Shown: piece after piece, positions 27,517-35,128 of the stretch
Position numbering within the stretch: position 1 is the stretch's first letter
How the letters are laid out: the number at the start of each line of letters is the position of its first letter
Source: Pseudomonas fluorescens NCIMB 11764
Lineage (GTDB): Bacteria > Pseudomonadota > Gammaproteobacteria > Pseudomonadales > Pseudomonadaceae
NCBI RefSeq assembly: GCF_000293885.2
Contig: NZ_CP010945.1
Span: 682,001 to 746,000, forward strand
Reading direction: 5' to 3'
DNA length: 64,000 nt
The notes under the pieces: model-generated
What the model was told of the DNA's origin: nothing
The model's input: only the letters and a program-made list of their open reading frames with translations
The model's database searches: none
Position numbers and translations under genes: made by a program

Positions 27517-27789
27517 TCAATCAAAAGTATATTTTCCCTCTACCATGAATATCGGTTCTCTCCAGTTAGGCCCCCTCACAATTCCGCCTCCACTAAACTC
27601 TACAAAACCAGCATCACGCATATGTCTCACGAGATTCAACAGCCCCATGTTGTCTCCCACATGCGCCCACCCAGCCACATTGTAAAGTCTGTCCAGTTGA
27701 GGAAGAGATATACCTAACTCATTTTTTGTGAAAAATAGAATCACCTCTTCAGGTTTTTCGTTATGCATAATTTCGTCTATGACGCTCAT
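27517..27789 (-). CDS. Probable bacteriocin immunity protein
   Basis: A 90-aa acidic protein (MSVIDEIMHNEKPEE start) with no signal peptide or membrane segment, so cytoplasmic. I do not recognise a named family. Its start overlaps the stop of the bacteriocin gene by one base (TAATG at 27787-27791), so the two are translationally coupled. Small size, acidity and position directly after a colicin-like toxin are the usual signs of a nuclease-inhibitor immunity protein. Base composition is AT-richer than the flanking housekeeping genes. The alternative is an unrelated small regulator, but the tight coupling argues against it. Confidence 0.65.
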   Translation of the reverse strand: MSVIDEIMHNEKPEEVILFFTKNELGISLPQLDRLYNVAGWAHVGDNMGLLNLVRHMRDAGFVEFSGGGIVRGPNWREPIFMVEGKYTFD

Positions 27790-29561
27790 TACTTCATCCC
27801 TCCCAGTTGCCTGTACTCTCTTTCCCTTTGTTTTTTATCCGCCTCTAAAGCATCAGGCGTGTAGAGCAATTCAGAAGCATCCTTGAGTTTGTAATCCTCC
27901 AGGGTCGCCGCATGGGTGTTATTCCAAGTAGCACCTTCATCATTCGGATTTACACCGTCAGCCACCCCTAATGTTCTGAAACGTTCAAGCTCTCTTAGCT
28001 CATGAGTATAGAAACGTTTGTCGATGGCTGTGACTACTAGTTTACCTTGGAGAATTTTTTCCAAGCGTTCAATCATGATGGGATTGGCATCCGAAGGGTC
28101 GAAGCGACCTGTATGCAATTTGACAAGGTCAATACCCGCTTTCGTCACGGTAGCATTGGTCCAATCCAGATCCAGGATTGGGCCGCCAGCTTTGGCGGGA
28201 TTGAACAATCGACCGCTGTATTTTCCTCGTGTGGTAGCCCCCTCATAAGGACTATTGAAAACAACGTAAATCGGCGGCAAGCCACTGTTGATCGGGAAAC
28301 AATAAATACAATCCCTGAAATCCGGTAACTGGAATGCAGGAAATGTTTCGGGCTGCACGAGTAGTGGCAACAGCTCAACACCAGTGTAACGCGGTACTTC
28401 CATGGGCCTGGCAGGTGAAGTTGTCGAACTGTTATCCCAGTGGATAATGGGAAAACTGAGGGTGATGGGCGGTGTGTCGGCGGAGGTGAAACTGTAGCTG
28501 TTAGTCTTCTGGTCGAACTCCAGCGCCCGAACTGGCACCGCTGGTGAAATGCTTCCTCCCAACGGTGTTGCAACGAGTGTGTATTGACCAAGGTCACCAT
28601 AAATTCGATAGGGAAGATCAATGGTTCCTTCGACAGTGGCGATTTCATTCAGGTTGGCCGGTGCATCTGGCAAGACCGCACTACCCGATAGTTTGAGAAC
28701 CGTTTGAGGATAACGCTCGCCGTTACCCAGAGCAGGTGAATAGAGCAAAGTGCCGATCCCGATCGCCGTCGCTCGACTGAGAAGTGCTTCTCCCAAACCT
28801 GTCAACAACAGAGTGCCTTTACGGATTGCTGCCTCAAAAGTCCAACCTTCCGCGTTTTGGAGCGTAGCGGCACCTGCCACAGTTACCACCTGGGCGGCTT
28901 GACTAAAGGTTAACCTGAAGCTGTAGGTATTTTCACCTCTAGCCAAGGCAGAATGGATCGCAGCATCTAAAGCTGGAGAAGCGTCCTCTAAAATGGAAAC
29001 AGCCTCGACAAGGATTCGTTTAACGTAGGCGGCTGTCAGGGATCTCAGAAAATTCTCGTAATAGCCTCGGCGTTCCTCCTCGTTTTCTGCCGTATCCACA
29101 CTAGCCGCGAATGCCTCGGCATTTTCCGCACTGTCCAATGACAACAAATCTACGCCAGCAAATATATTCGCCTCATACCAACTCCTATTCATATTAATTT
29201 GTTGTAGAAGTTCGACAATAATCTCTTTCTTTTTTAAGGCGCTTTCCAAATCACTGAATAGATGAGTGTCATTAGCTGGACTTAAGCGCCTCTCTATTTC
29301 ACTTCGCACACCCCCTGAGCTATTCGAAAAAACGCTTCCTATCTGATCTTGCACCGAATGCCCTATGGCTACCAACTTTGAGTATGCGTCGCGCTCCCTA
29401 TCGATAGTTTCAATAGGGTACGCCACAGTGACTGCCGGGAGAGTTCCGTCCCAACTGAGAGCACTGTCTAAACCTGAAATATATCCTGGGCATTTCTTGT
29501 GTTCGTTGAGCAAATCGCTCGACGATTTCAAAGACGGAGGAAAAGCGATAGTTTTTGGCAT
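27789..29561 (-). CDS. S-type-pyocin-like bacteriocin
   Basis: A 590-aa protein without a signal peptide. Residues 1-200 are mostly helical and charged. About 200-410 resemble the pyocin-S (translocation-type) domain, with hallmarks YTLVATPLGG near 325 and YSFTSADTPPITLSFP. A cytotoxic domain at about 430-590 starts near PPIYVVFNSPYEGAT and contains KRFYTHELRELERF (about 515) and WNNTHAATLEDY (about 545). The toxin is not an HNH colicin-type DNase; an RNase-like activity is possible but unproven. RBS AAGGGA precedes the ATG. It is coupled to a small gene that would give immunity. Shorter than most S-pyocins, so the receptor-binding part is compact. Codon use is AT-richer than its neighbours. 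Confidence 0.75.
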   Translation of the reverse strand: MPKTIAFPPSLKSSSDLLNEHKKCPGYISGLDSALSWDGTLPAVTVAYPIETIDRERDAYSKLVAIGHSVQDQIGSVFSNSSGGVRSEIERRLSPANDTHLFSDLESALKKKEIIVELLQQINMNRSWYEANIFAGVDLLSLDSAENAEAFAASVDTAENEEERRGYYENFLRSLTAAYVKRILVEAVSILEDASPALDAAIHSALARGENTYSFRLTFSQAAQVVTVAGAATLQNAEGWTFEAAIRKGTLLLTGLGEALLSRATAIGIGTLLYSPALGNGERYPQTVLKLSGSAVLPDAPANLNEIATVEGTIDLPYRIYGDLGQYTLVATPLGGSISPAVPVRALEFDQKTNSYSFTSADTPPITLSFPIIHWDNSSTTSPARPMEVPRYTGVELLPLLVQPETFPAFQLPDFRDCIYCFPINSGLPPIYVVFNSPYEGATTRGKYSGRLFNPAKAGGPILDLDWTNATVTKAGIDLVKLHTGRFDPSDANPIMIERLEKILQGKLVVTAIDKRFYTHELRELERFRTLGVADGVNPNDEGATWNNTHAATLEDYKLKDASELLYTPDALEADKKQREREYRQLGGMK

Positions 29562-29638
29562 GCAGCATCCCTTGCAACAATTTTAATTCCATTTGACAGA
29601 AGCATCTAAGTTATCCCGCAACAACGACACCATATCAA

Positions 29639-29655
29639 CAGTAAAATATTTACTG
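29639..29655. promoter_or_regulatory. Palindrome upstream of the bacteriocin gene
   Basis: Perfect arms CAGTAAA and TTTACTG with a 3-bp centre, about 78 bp before the bacteriocin start. On the minus strand a TTGATA ... 17 bp ... GATAAC promoter-like pair begins at its edge. It may be an operator. The half-site order is not that of a LexA box (CTGT-N8-ACAG). Confidence 0.45.
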
Positions 29656-29812
29656 CATATGCCGTGATTAAAGACTGGGTAAACTCAATACAAATTACTA
29701 TCCATAGTTAAATTTCCCACATCAAAAAACTCTATTTCAGGCAGAAATTCTTGGTGCATTCTGTAGAAATTGATGGTCTGTTACCCAAATTTTACTCAGC
29801 AGCAATATGCAC

Positions 29813-29961
29813 AAAACGGCATCAACATCTCCGGTCAGTTCCTGCAGACCAATGAGAAAGTCGGCTACGTGGTCATCGACGTCGACGCCGAGTACTCGGA
29901 CCTGGCGCAAGAGAAGCTGCAGCACATCAACGGCACCATTCGTTGCCGCGTGTTGTTCTGA
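29813..29961 (+). pseudogene. Displaced serA 3'-end fragment
   Basis: 149 bp match the end of serA (27095-27243) except C to T at 29853, a synonymous Asn codon change. It encodes the last 48 residues of the ACT domain and the stop, with no catalytic domain or start of its own. It is probably the original serA end left beside its native terminator when the bacteriocin cassette entered. Confidence 0.88.
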
Positions 29962-29979
29962 CAGCAATTTGAGCGACAA

Positions 29980-30007
29980 AAAAAGGAGACCTTCGGGTCT
30001 CCTTTTT
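29980..30007. terminator. Bidirectional terminator (probably the original serA terminator)
   Basis: GGAGACC/GGTCTCC stem with a TTCG loop, flanked by A-run and T-run, 20 bp after the displaced serA stop and 18 bp before the convergent DUF4399 stop. Confidence 0.9.
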
Positions 30008-30024
30008 CATGGCCGCTACTATCG

Positions 30025-30450
30025 TTACTTGACGTTGACGGTGATCTTCTCGGAAACGATCGGCGGATCGAAGGCCATGTGGCTCATGTCGCCCAACTCG
30101 AGCTGCAAGGTGTGCTTGCCCGGTGTCAGCGTCAGCTCGGTTTCTGTCTGCGCCTTGCCGAAATGAACGTGATTGGCATCTGTCGGGATGACGGCCCCTG
30201 CTGCAACGATTTCCTTGGCATCGACCAGCAAATGGTGGTGGCCCGTATTCTTGGTGAGATCGCCCGCTGGCGCCAACGCCACGTTCTTAACAGCGAACTT
30301 GATTTTGAACGTTTGCGGGACAGTCCCACCATCTTTAGGAGAAACGATGGACACTTCAGCACCCTTGGGTGCCGGCGTAGCCGCACTGGCCAGCACCGAA
30401 ACGCCCATCAGCAGACCGGTCAGCGCAGCACGTGACATAAAGGTTTTCAT
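30025..30450 (-). CDS. DUF4399 domain periplasmic protein
   Basis: A 141-aa secreted protein. I chose the ATG at 30450 because GGAGAAGAG precedes it and the signal peptide (MKTFMSRAALTG...VLASA-A) starts there; an ATG 7 codons earlier lacks an RBS. The mature domain is a beta-rich DUF4399 fold with the family's HHHLLVDAKE and NHVHFGKAQTETEL motifs. The His-rich pattern may bind metal. Function unknown. The gene's position just after serA is its usual place in Pseudomonas. Confidence 0.82.
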   Translation of the reverse strand: MKTFMSRAALTGLLMGVSVLASAATPAPKGAEVSIVSPKDGGTVPQTFKIKFAVKNVALAPAGDLTKNTGHHHLLVDAKEIVAAGAVIPTDANHVHFGKAQTETELTLTPGKHTLQLELGDMSHMAFDPPIVSEKITVNVK

Positions 30451-30586
30451 TCTCTTCTCCAGTTTTTTCATAAAATCCGCGTGACCATGACAACTTCACG
30501 GCCATTCGTTGTCGAAGGCTCTCGACAACCATAGCAAAGCGAGCCTGAATCAGCGCATCGCGATAAATGTATTCAAAGGAGTGACC

Positions 30587-31171
30587 ATGCGCTTTCTGCC
30601 TGGCCTGATCTGCCTGCTACCCATTCTGAGCCCTTTGGCTCATGCCGAACTGATTGATGATGTAAACGACCGCGGCGAATTGCGCATTGCCCTTGAGGCT
30701 AATACACCGCCCTTCAATTTCAAGGACGACGGCCAACTCAGTGGCTTCGAAGTCGAGTTGGGCCATCTGCTGGCCAACGAGCTGGATGTACGGGCCGACT
30801 TTGTCGTCACCGACTCCAGCGATCTGTTGTCCGGCGTCGAAAGCGGCAAGTACGACATCGCCATCAACCACATAGCAGTGACCCCGGAACTCAAGGATCG
30901 TTTCGACTTCAGCGAACCTTACATTCAGGCCGATGCGCAGTTGATCGCTCAGAAAGAAGAGCCTCGCTCCATCCTGCTGGTGCAATCGCTGACGGACGAA
31001 AAACCGAAAGCCAGCCCTCCTGTCGAGCTGGCAATTCCGTTTCAGAAGGGTAACCCGGCGTTCCACGCCAGCCTGGAGAATGCATTGCAGCGGATCAAGG
31101 CGGATGGGCGGATGGCGGCGCTGGAGCAGAAATGGTTTGGGGCGGATGCGAGTGTGGCGCCCAAACCCTGA
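30587..31171 (+). CDS. Short family-3 periplasmic binding protein (amino-acid type)
   Basis: A 194-aa exported protein starting at the ATG at 30587 behind AAAGGAG; a longer frame upstream gives no signal peptide. Signal peptide MRFLPGLICLLPILSPLAHA. The mature part has lobe-1 motifs of polar amino-acid binding proteins: GELRIALEANTPPFNF, SGFEVELGHLLANEL, KYDIAINHIAVTPELKDRFDFSEPY. The usual hinge and lobe-2 region (L.GK.VGV..GT and what follows) is missing; the chain jumps to the C-terminal NALQRIKADG...KWFG helix. It is about 60 residues shorter than normal and no permease follows. It may be a degenerate or single-lobe sensor protein. Confidence 0.7.
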   Translation: MRFLPGLICLLPILSPLAHAELIDDVNDRGELRIALEANTPPFNFKDDGQLSGFEVELGHLLANELDVRADFVVTDSSDLLSGVESGKYDIAINHIAVTPELKDRFDFSEPYIQADAQLIAQKEEPRSILLVQSLTDEKPKASPPVELAIPFQKGNPAFHASLENALQRIKADGRMAALEQKWFGADASVAPKP

Positions 31172-31192
31172 TCTCAGGCTGATGAACAACCC

Positions 31193-31288
31193 TGTGGGAA
31201 CGAGCCTGCTCGCGATGAGGGCATAACACTCAACATCTTCATTGATTGTCAGACCGCTATCGCCGGCAAGCCGGTCTCGATCCCACAG
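31193..31288. repeat. Family B palindrome copy 3, right arm altered
   Basis: Left end tgtgggaacgagcctgctcgcgatg is intact. The right arm reads atcgccggcaagccggtctcgatcccaca, so only the outermost bases still pair. Between convergent genes. Confidence 0.75.
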
Positions 31289-31305
31289 TGGTTTTGTGTT
31301 GATCG

Positions 31306-31791
31306 CTAGCTGAGTGCTGCCAGGACCGAAGCCGCTTGCGGCAACTCCAGTTCGCTGAACACTTGCACACCATGGCGCTTGAGCAACGCAGCAGTGACGC
31401 CTTCACCACTGACCTTCACGCCGCTGAACGTGCCGTCATAGGTCAGCAAATTCCCGCAAGACGGGCTGTTGGCCTTGAGCACGGCGATGCGGATGCCGTG
31501 TTTTTCTACCAGTTCCAGCGCCTGATAAGCGCCAGAAAGAAACTGCGCACTGACATCCTCGTCTTCGGTGGTGATCACCGAAGCCTGGCCATCAAGCACC
31601 TCCCCACCCTGCCCGCCCGGAATCTCTGCCGCCGCCCGTGGCGTCGGCAACCCGCCGGCGACCTCAGGGCACAACGGCACGACGCGACCTTCGTCGAGCC
31701 ACTGTTGAAGCTGATCGAACGGCCCGCTGGCCCCGCCGTCATAACGCACGCGGTGGCCGAGCAGGCAGCGACTTACCAGGATTTTCTGCAT
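31306..31791 (-). CDS. DUF523 family protein
   Basis: A 161-aa cytoplasmic protein. The start is the ATG at 31791 (MQKILVSRCLLGHRVRYDGG); upstream codons overlap the dioxygenase gene. The SRCLLG...RYDG start, PLCPEVAGGLPTPR and NSPSCG motifs define the DUF523 family. Its conserved cysteines suggest a metal or Fe-S site, function unknown. It starts 3 bp after the upstream dioxygenase stop, so they are probably co-translated. Confidence 0.85.
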   Translation of the reverse strand: MQKILVSRCLLGHRVRYDGGASGPFDQLQQWLDEGRVVPLCPEVAGGLPTPRAAAEIPGGQGGEVLDGQASVITTEDEDVSAQFLSGAYQALELVEKHGIRIAVLKANSPSCGNLLTYDGTFSGVKVSGEGVTAALLKRHGVQVFSELELPQAASVLAALS

Positions 31792-31793
31792 GA

Positions 31794-32426
31794 TCAGAAC
31801 GGCTCGTTGCCACGGCGCCGGAACCAGCCGGTCAATGACAGGCGATCGCGGGTCGCGGGCAGGACTTCGTGGGGCACCTCGCCCGACAGGAACACCACCA
31901 GGCATCCGCCGGTAGGCACCACATCGTATTCGACGTCTTCCTTGAGGTACATGCGCAACTGACCGCCGTGCTCTGGCAACCAGGCGTCGTTGAGGTAGAC
32001 CACCGCCGAGACCATGCGTCGGTCGTCATCGCGGAAGCGGTCGACATGCTTGAGGTAGAAAGCACCGGGCGGGTACATCGCAAAATGGCTTTCGAAATCT
32101 TCAAGGCCCAGATACAAGCCTCGATTCATGGTCTCGCGCAGGCTGTCCATCAACTGCAGGTAGCTGTCGCATGCCAACGCCTGACCGGGCTCGATCCACT
32201 GGATCTTGTCGCCGCGAATCCCCTCGCGAATCTCCGATGTCGGCCCGCGGCCCACGGCGGCAGGGGCCAGTTCACCCTCGGCGGCACGTTTACGGCACTC
32301 AGCGGCCAACGCCCGGGTCAGATCCGGAGGAAGGAAAATATTCTGCTGCGACCAGCCGTGTTCAGCCAGGTCATCGACGATACGTAACAGCAGCGGGTGA
32401 TCAGAGGATATTTGCATGGCGCGCAT
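31794..32426 (-). CDS. Fe(II)/2-oxoglutarate prolyl hydroxylase (PPHD-like)
   Basis: A 210-aa double-stranded beta-helix dioxygenase. Iron ligands are H127 and D129 in YLKHVDRF and H186 in VPHEVLPA; R195 in RDRLSL would hold 2-oxoglutarate. It resembles the PHD-like prolyl hydroxylase of Pseudomonas (PPHD), reported to hydroxylate a proline of elongation factor Tu, and has a similar surrounding gene order. PiuC-type proteins are a less likely alternative. AGGA lies 5 bp before the chosen ATG. DUF523 follows directly. Confidence 0.75.
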   Translation of the reverse strand: MRAMQISSDHPLLLRIVDDLAEHGWSQQNIFLPPDLTRALAAECRKRAAEGELAPAAVGRGPTSEIREGIRGDKIQWIEPGQALACDSYLQLMDSLRETMNRGLYLGLEDFESHFAMYPPGAFYLKHVDRFRDDDRRMVSAVVYLNDAWLPEHGGQLRMYLKEDVEYDVVPTGGCLVVFLSGEVPHEVLPATRDRLSLTGWFRRRGNEPF

Positions 32427-32534
32427 AGTATTCCTGTGCCCGAAAATCCGACAGAGCCGCGCAGCGGCTTGATACGAATTCTCGACAAGTCCGTATGCCG
32501 CACGGAGAATAGTCGCCTGCTGACAGGAGTCCCT

Positions 32535-33287
32535 ATGCGCCGTTTGCTTTTCTCACTGCTGATGTTCTGCGTTTTGCCCGCCTGGGCAGACGGCCACGAC
32601 CAGTTGTACAAGGTCGCCGGCTGGCCAGAACAACGCGCGCATTTCAACGATGCTCTCTCAGCCGCTCAGCAGCGTTACCAGAACAGCCTGCCGCCCGCCG
32701 TGTTTCAAGCGCTGGTGAATAACAGCAATCAGCGCTTTGCCCCGCAGGCCGTGGACCAGCGCGCCGAAGCGCAATTGCGCAAAACCCTTGCTGATCCGAA
32801 GCCGGCACTGACCTTCTTCCAGTCGCCGCTGGGCAAGAAAATCGTGGCCGCCGAACTGCTGGCGACCCGTCGTGATCAGTTGGCGAAGAACGCCAAGGGC
32901 CTGCCGAAGATTCAGGCCAGCGACAACCGCATGCTGATCATCGGTCACCTCGCCCAGGCCTTGCCCGCGCGCGAGGCCGGCGCGGAAGTCAGCCTGGCGA
33001 TTGCCGGCGTCGCGGCCGACAGCTTGAGTTCGATGATCCCCGGCCTGCTCGGCGGCGGTCAGGCGCAAGGCCTGTTGAACGGTCAGCGTCAGCGCTTGAT
33101 GGAGCAGATCGGCAGCGACCTGAACAACACGTTGCTGTATGTCTATCGCGACCTGTCGGATGACGAGCTGGAGGAGTTCGCCACGTTTGCCGAGTCGGCT
33201 GAAGGCAAGGCGTATTACCAGGCGGCGTTGGCGGCGATTCGGGCGGGGTTGGCGGTGGGGCAGAATCCTTCGAGCCTCAACCAGTAA
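32535..33287 (+). CDS. DUF2059 domain secreted protein
   Basis: A 250-aa exported protein from the ATG at 32535 behind ACAGGAG. Signal peptide MRRLLFSLLMFCVLPAWA. The mature part is mostly helical; its C-terminal region matches the DUF2059 pattern (LSDDELEEFATFAESAEGKAYYQA). The family function is unknown. The start is fixed by the signal peptide, since the open frame begins 46 codons earlier inside the divergent promoter region. Monocistronic; half a family B palindrome follows. Confidence 0.82.
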   Translation: MRRLLFSLLMFCVLPAWADGHDQLYKVAGWPEQRAHFNDALSAAQQRYQNSLPPAVFQALVNNSNQRFAPQAVDQRAEAQLRKTLADPKPALTFFQSPLGKKIVAAELLATRRDQLAKNAKGLPKIQASDNRMLIIGHLAQALPAREAGAEVSLAIAGVAADSLSSMIPGLLGGGQAQGLLNGQRQRLMEQIGSDLNNTLLYVYRDLSDDELEEFATFAESAEGKAYYQAALAAIRAGLAVGQNPSSLNQ

Positions 33288-33347
33288 TCTTCGGCATCAG
33301 ATAGGCTCGCACACATTAGACCGGTTTTCCCAAGCAACTCGGTCAAC

Positions 33348-33378
33348 TGTGGGAGCGAGCCTGCTCGCGATGAGGCCC
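33348..33378. repeat. Family B half palindrome, copy 4
   Basis: Only the tgtgggagcgagcctgctcgcgatgaggc half is present (a single REP rather than a pair), between convergent DUF2059 and hydrolase genes. Confidence 0.8.
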
Positions 33379-33387
33379 GAACAAACG

Positions 33388-34335
33388 CTAAAGATTCCGG
33401 CCTTTGATCCGCTTCGTCAAAAACCCGAAATACTCCCCCCGCAACGCCAAGGTCTCATTCGCCAAATGATGCCGAGCCTGCGGCAACATCAGCACCTGCG
33501 GCCGATCGAACTTGGTTTTCAACACTTCAAGGTTGTGCTTCCAATCCACCGTCATGTCCGCCTGCCCCTGCACGATCAGCGGCTGGCGCATGCTGCCGGG
33601 TGCGGCCTCGATGCGCTTGATCCAGCGCGCCAGCGCGCCGACCCACGCTGTTGGCAGGCGCAGCGGCTGCAACGGGTCGGCTTGCAGGAATGGCAGGAAA
33701 TCCGGGTCGTTGGAGTTCTCGCTGAAGCGCCGGGCGATGGCTTTGACGAAAGGTTTGAGCAGGTAATAACTGAGCTGTGACCACCCCCAGGCCCGCGGCC
33801 TCACCAGCGGCGACAACAGAATCACCTGACCCTGTGCCGGGCTGTTCGCACCTTCATTCAACACATGATCGATCACGATGGCGCCACCGGTACTCTGCCC
33901 GCACAGGTGCCACGGTTGCGGCAGATCGAGGGATTGCGCCTCGGCAAACAGCCCTTGCAGAGTGTCCTGATACTCGGCGAAATCCTTGATGCTCGCCCGT
34001 TCGCCGCTGGACAGACCGTGCCCCGGCAAGTCGCAGGCAATCACCGCAAACCCCTGATCCAGGGCCCATTCGATCACATGCCGGTAAAGCCCGGTGTGAT
34101 CGTAGAAACCGTGAAACACAAACAACGTGGCCTTCGCCCGCTCCGGCCACCAGAGCTGGCTGACCAGCTCATAACCGTCCACCTCGAAACGCCCCAGGCC
34201 CCTGCGCAACTGACGCCCTGGAAAATCCACGCCGTAGAACCGCTGGTACGCCAGCGCCTCCACGGACAGCGGCTGCCACTCGGCCAGAGGGCGCAGGCCG
34301 GCACGCAGATGATCAGGGTCGAAAGTGGCGGACAT
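33388..34335 (-). CDS. Alpha/beta hydrolase (lysophospholipase-like)
   Basis: A 315-aa cytoplasmic serine hydrolase of the monoglyceride/lysophospholipase class. Oxyanion/lid region FVFHGFYDHTG, nucleophile elbow CGQSTGG, acid in QGQADMTVDWKHN and histidine in ARHHLANE. No signal peptide. It is divergent from the DUF6436 gene. The physiological substrate cannot be read from sequence. Confidence 0.82.
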   Translation of the reverse strand: MSATFDPDHLRAGLRPLAEWQPLSVEALAYQRFYGVDFPGRQLRRGLGRFEVDGYELVSQLWWPERAKATLFVFHGFYDHTGLYRHVIEWALDQGFAVIACDLPGHGLSSGERASIKDFAEYQDTLQGLFAEAQSLDLPQPWHLCGQSTGGAIVIDHVLNEGANSPAQGQVILLSPLVRPRAWGWSQLSYYLLKPFVKAIARRFSENSNDPDFLPFLQADPLQPLRLPTAWVGALARWIKRIEAAPGSMRQPLIVQGQADMTVDWKHNLEVLKTKFDRPQVLMLPQARHHLANETLALRGEYFGFLTKRIKGRNL

Positions 34336-34432
34336 GGGCGATTCCAGAGCACGAAGCAGACTTTATAAGCCTGCGATATTCATCTGTCGCGGCAAGCATG
34401 GCAAGCTGGGCGACCTTCGAGGATCGACACCC

Positions 34433-35014
34433 ATGCGCTTGCCCTACCGCACCCCACTGCTTGCCAGCCTGATCGCCCTCGTGTGTGCCGGTGTGTTGTG
34501 GTCGGCTTACGACTGGTTTCAGGGACGCTATCTGCGCGCGTTCAGCGAGCACACCGCGGTATTTTCCGGCGACCCGTTGCGCCTGCCCGACACCCTCGCC
34601 GGCCCCGGCGCCATCCGCCTCGTGCATTTCTGGGACCCGGCCTGCCCGTGCAACGTCGGCAATCAGCAACACCTGAGCGAACTGGTCGAGCAGTACGCTG
34701 CGCAGGGCGTCGAGTTCTATGCGGTACAAAAGCCCGGCAGCCACGGCCAGTTGCCCAGCACCTTGAGCAGCCTGAAAACCATCACCGTCCTCCCAGGCTC
34801 GGAACAGATCCCGGCCAGCCCGGCCGTGGCGATCTGGGATCGCAGCGGCAAGCTCGCCTACTTCGGCCCTTACAGCGAAGGCCTGACCTGCAATTCGAGC
34901 AACAGCTTTATCGAACCGATCCTGCAAGCGTTGAACGCCGGCCGCGCGGTGAATGCCACGCACACCCTGGCAGTCGGGTGTTACTGCCCGTGGCCAGTCG
35001 ATACAACAAAGTAG
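34433..35014 (+). CDS. DUF6436-like membrane-anchored thioredoxin-fold protein
   Basis: A 193-aa protein with an N-terminal signal anchor (residues 8-25, LLASLIALVCAGVLWSAY), then a thioredoxin-like domain. The strand and turn RLVHFWDPACPCN place a CPC pair where Trx proteins have CXXC. A second pair of cysteines (CYC) is near the C-terminus. It may handle periplasmic thiols; the DUF6436 assignment is from memory. The start at 34433 is fixed by the anchor; upstream codons overlap the divergent gene. Confidence 0.65.
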   Translation: MRLPYRTPLLASLIALVCAGVLWSAYDWFQGRYLRAFSEHTAVFSGDPLRLPDTLAGPGAIRLVHFWDPACPCNVGNQQHLSELVEQYAAQGVEFYAVQKPGSHGQLPSTLSSLKTITVLPGSEQIPASPAVAIWDRSGKLAYFGPYSEGLTCNSSNSFIEPILQALNAGRAVNATHTLAVGCYCPWPVDTTK

Positions 35015-35128
35015 CGACAGGTCAGGCAACAAGAATCCCTCCTACGGGTGATGGGCCGATTCGGCAGGCCATGTTAAACAGTGATGCCAGGGAATTGCTG
35101 CCACTCATAACAAGAACAAGGAATCACC

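Larger units (their letters stand above)
27095..29961. mobile_element. Putative bacteriocin-immunity cassette integrated at the serA 3' end
   Basis: 149-bp direct repeats of the serA 3' end (27095-27243 and 29813-29961) bound an AT-richer interval with a terminator, two leftward genes and no housekeeping gene. The distal copy lacks the rest of serA and lies just before the terminator and DUF4399 gene that normally follow serA. This is the expected layout when an element joins at a gene's 3' end and restores it. No integrase, transposase or inverted ends are visible in the interval, so the mechanism (recombinase supplied in trans, or homologous recombination with a donor serA end) is inferred. 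Confidence 0.55.

Noticed and set aside
29639..29655. LexA box for the bacteriocin
   Set aside because: The half-sites read CAGT...ACTG, the reverse order of CTGT-N8-ACAG, and the spacing is wrong.
29770..29961. 63-codon frame as an independent small gene
   Set aside because: Its last 48 codons are the displaced serA 3' end and the first 15 are AT-rich leader; no RBS.
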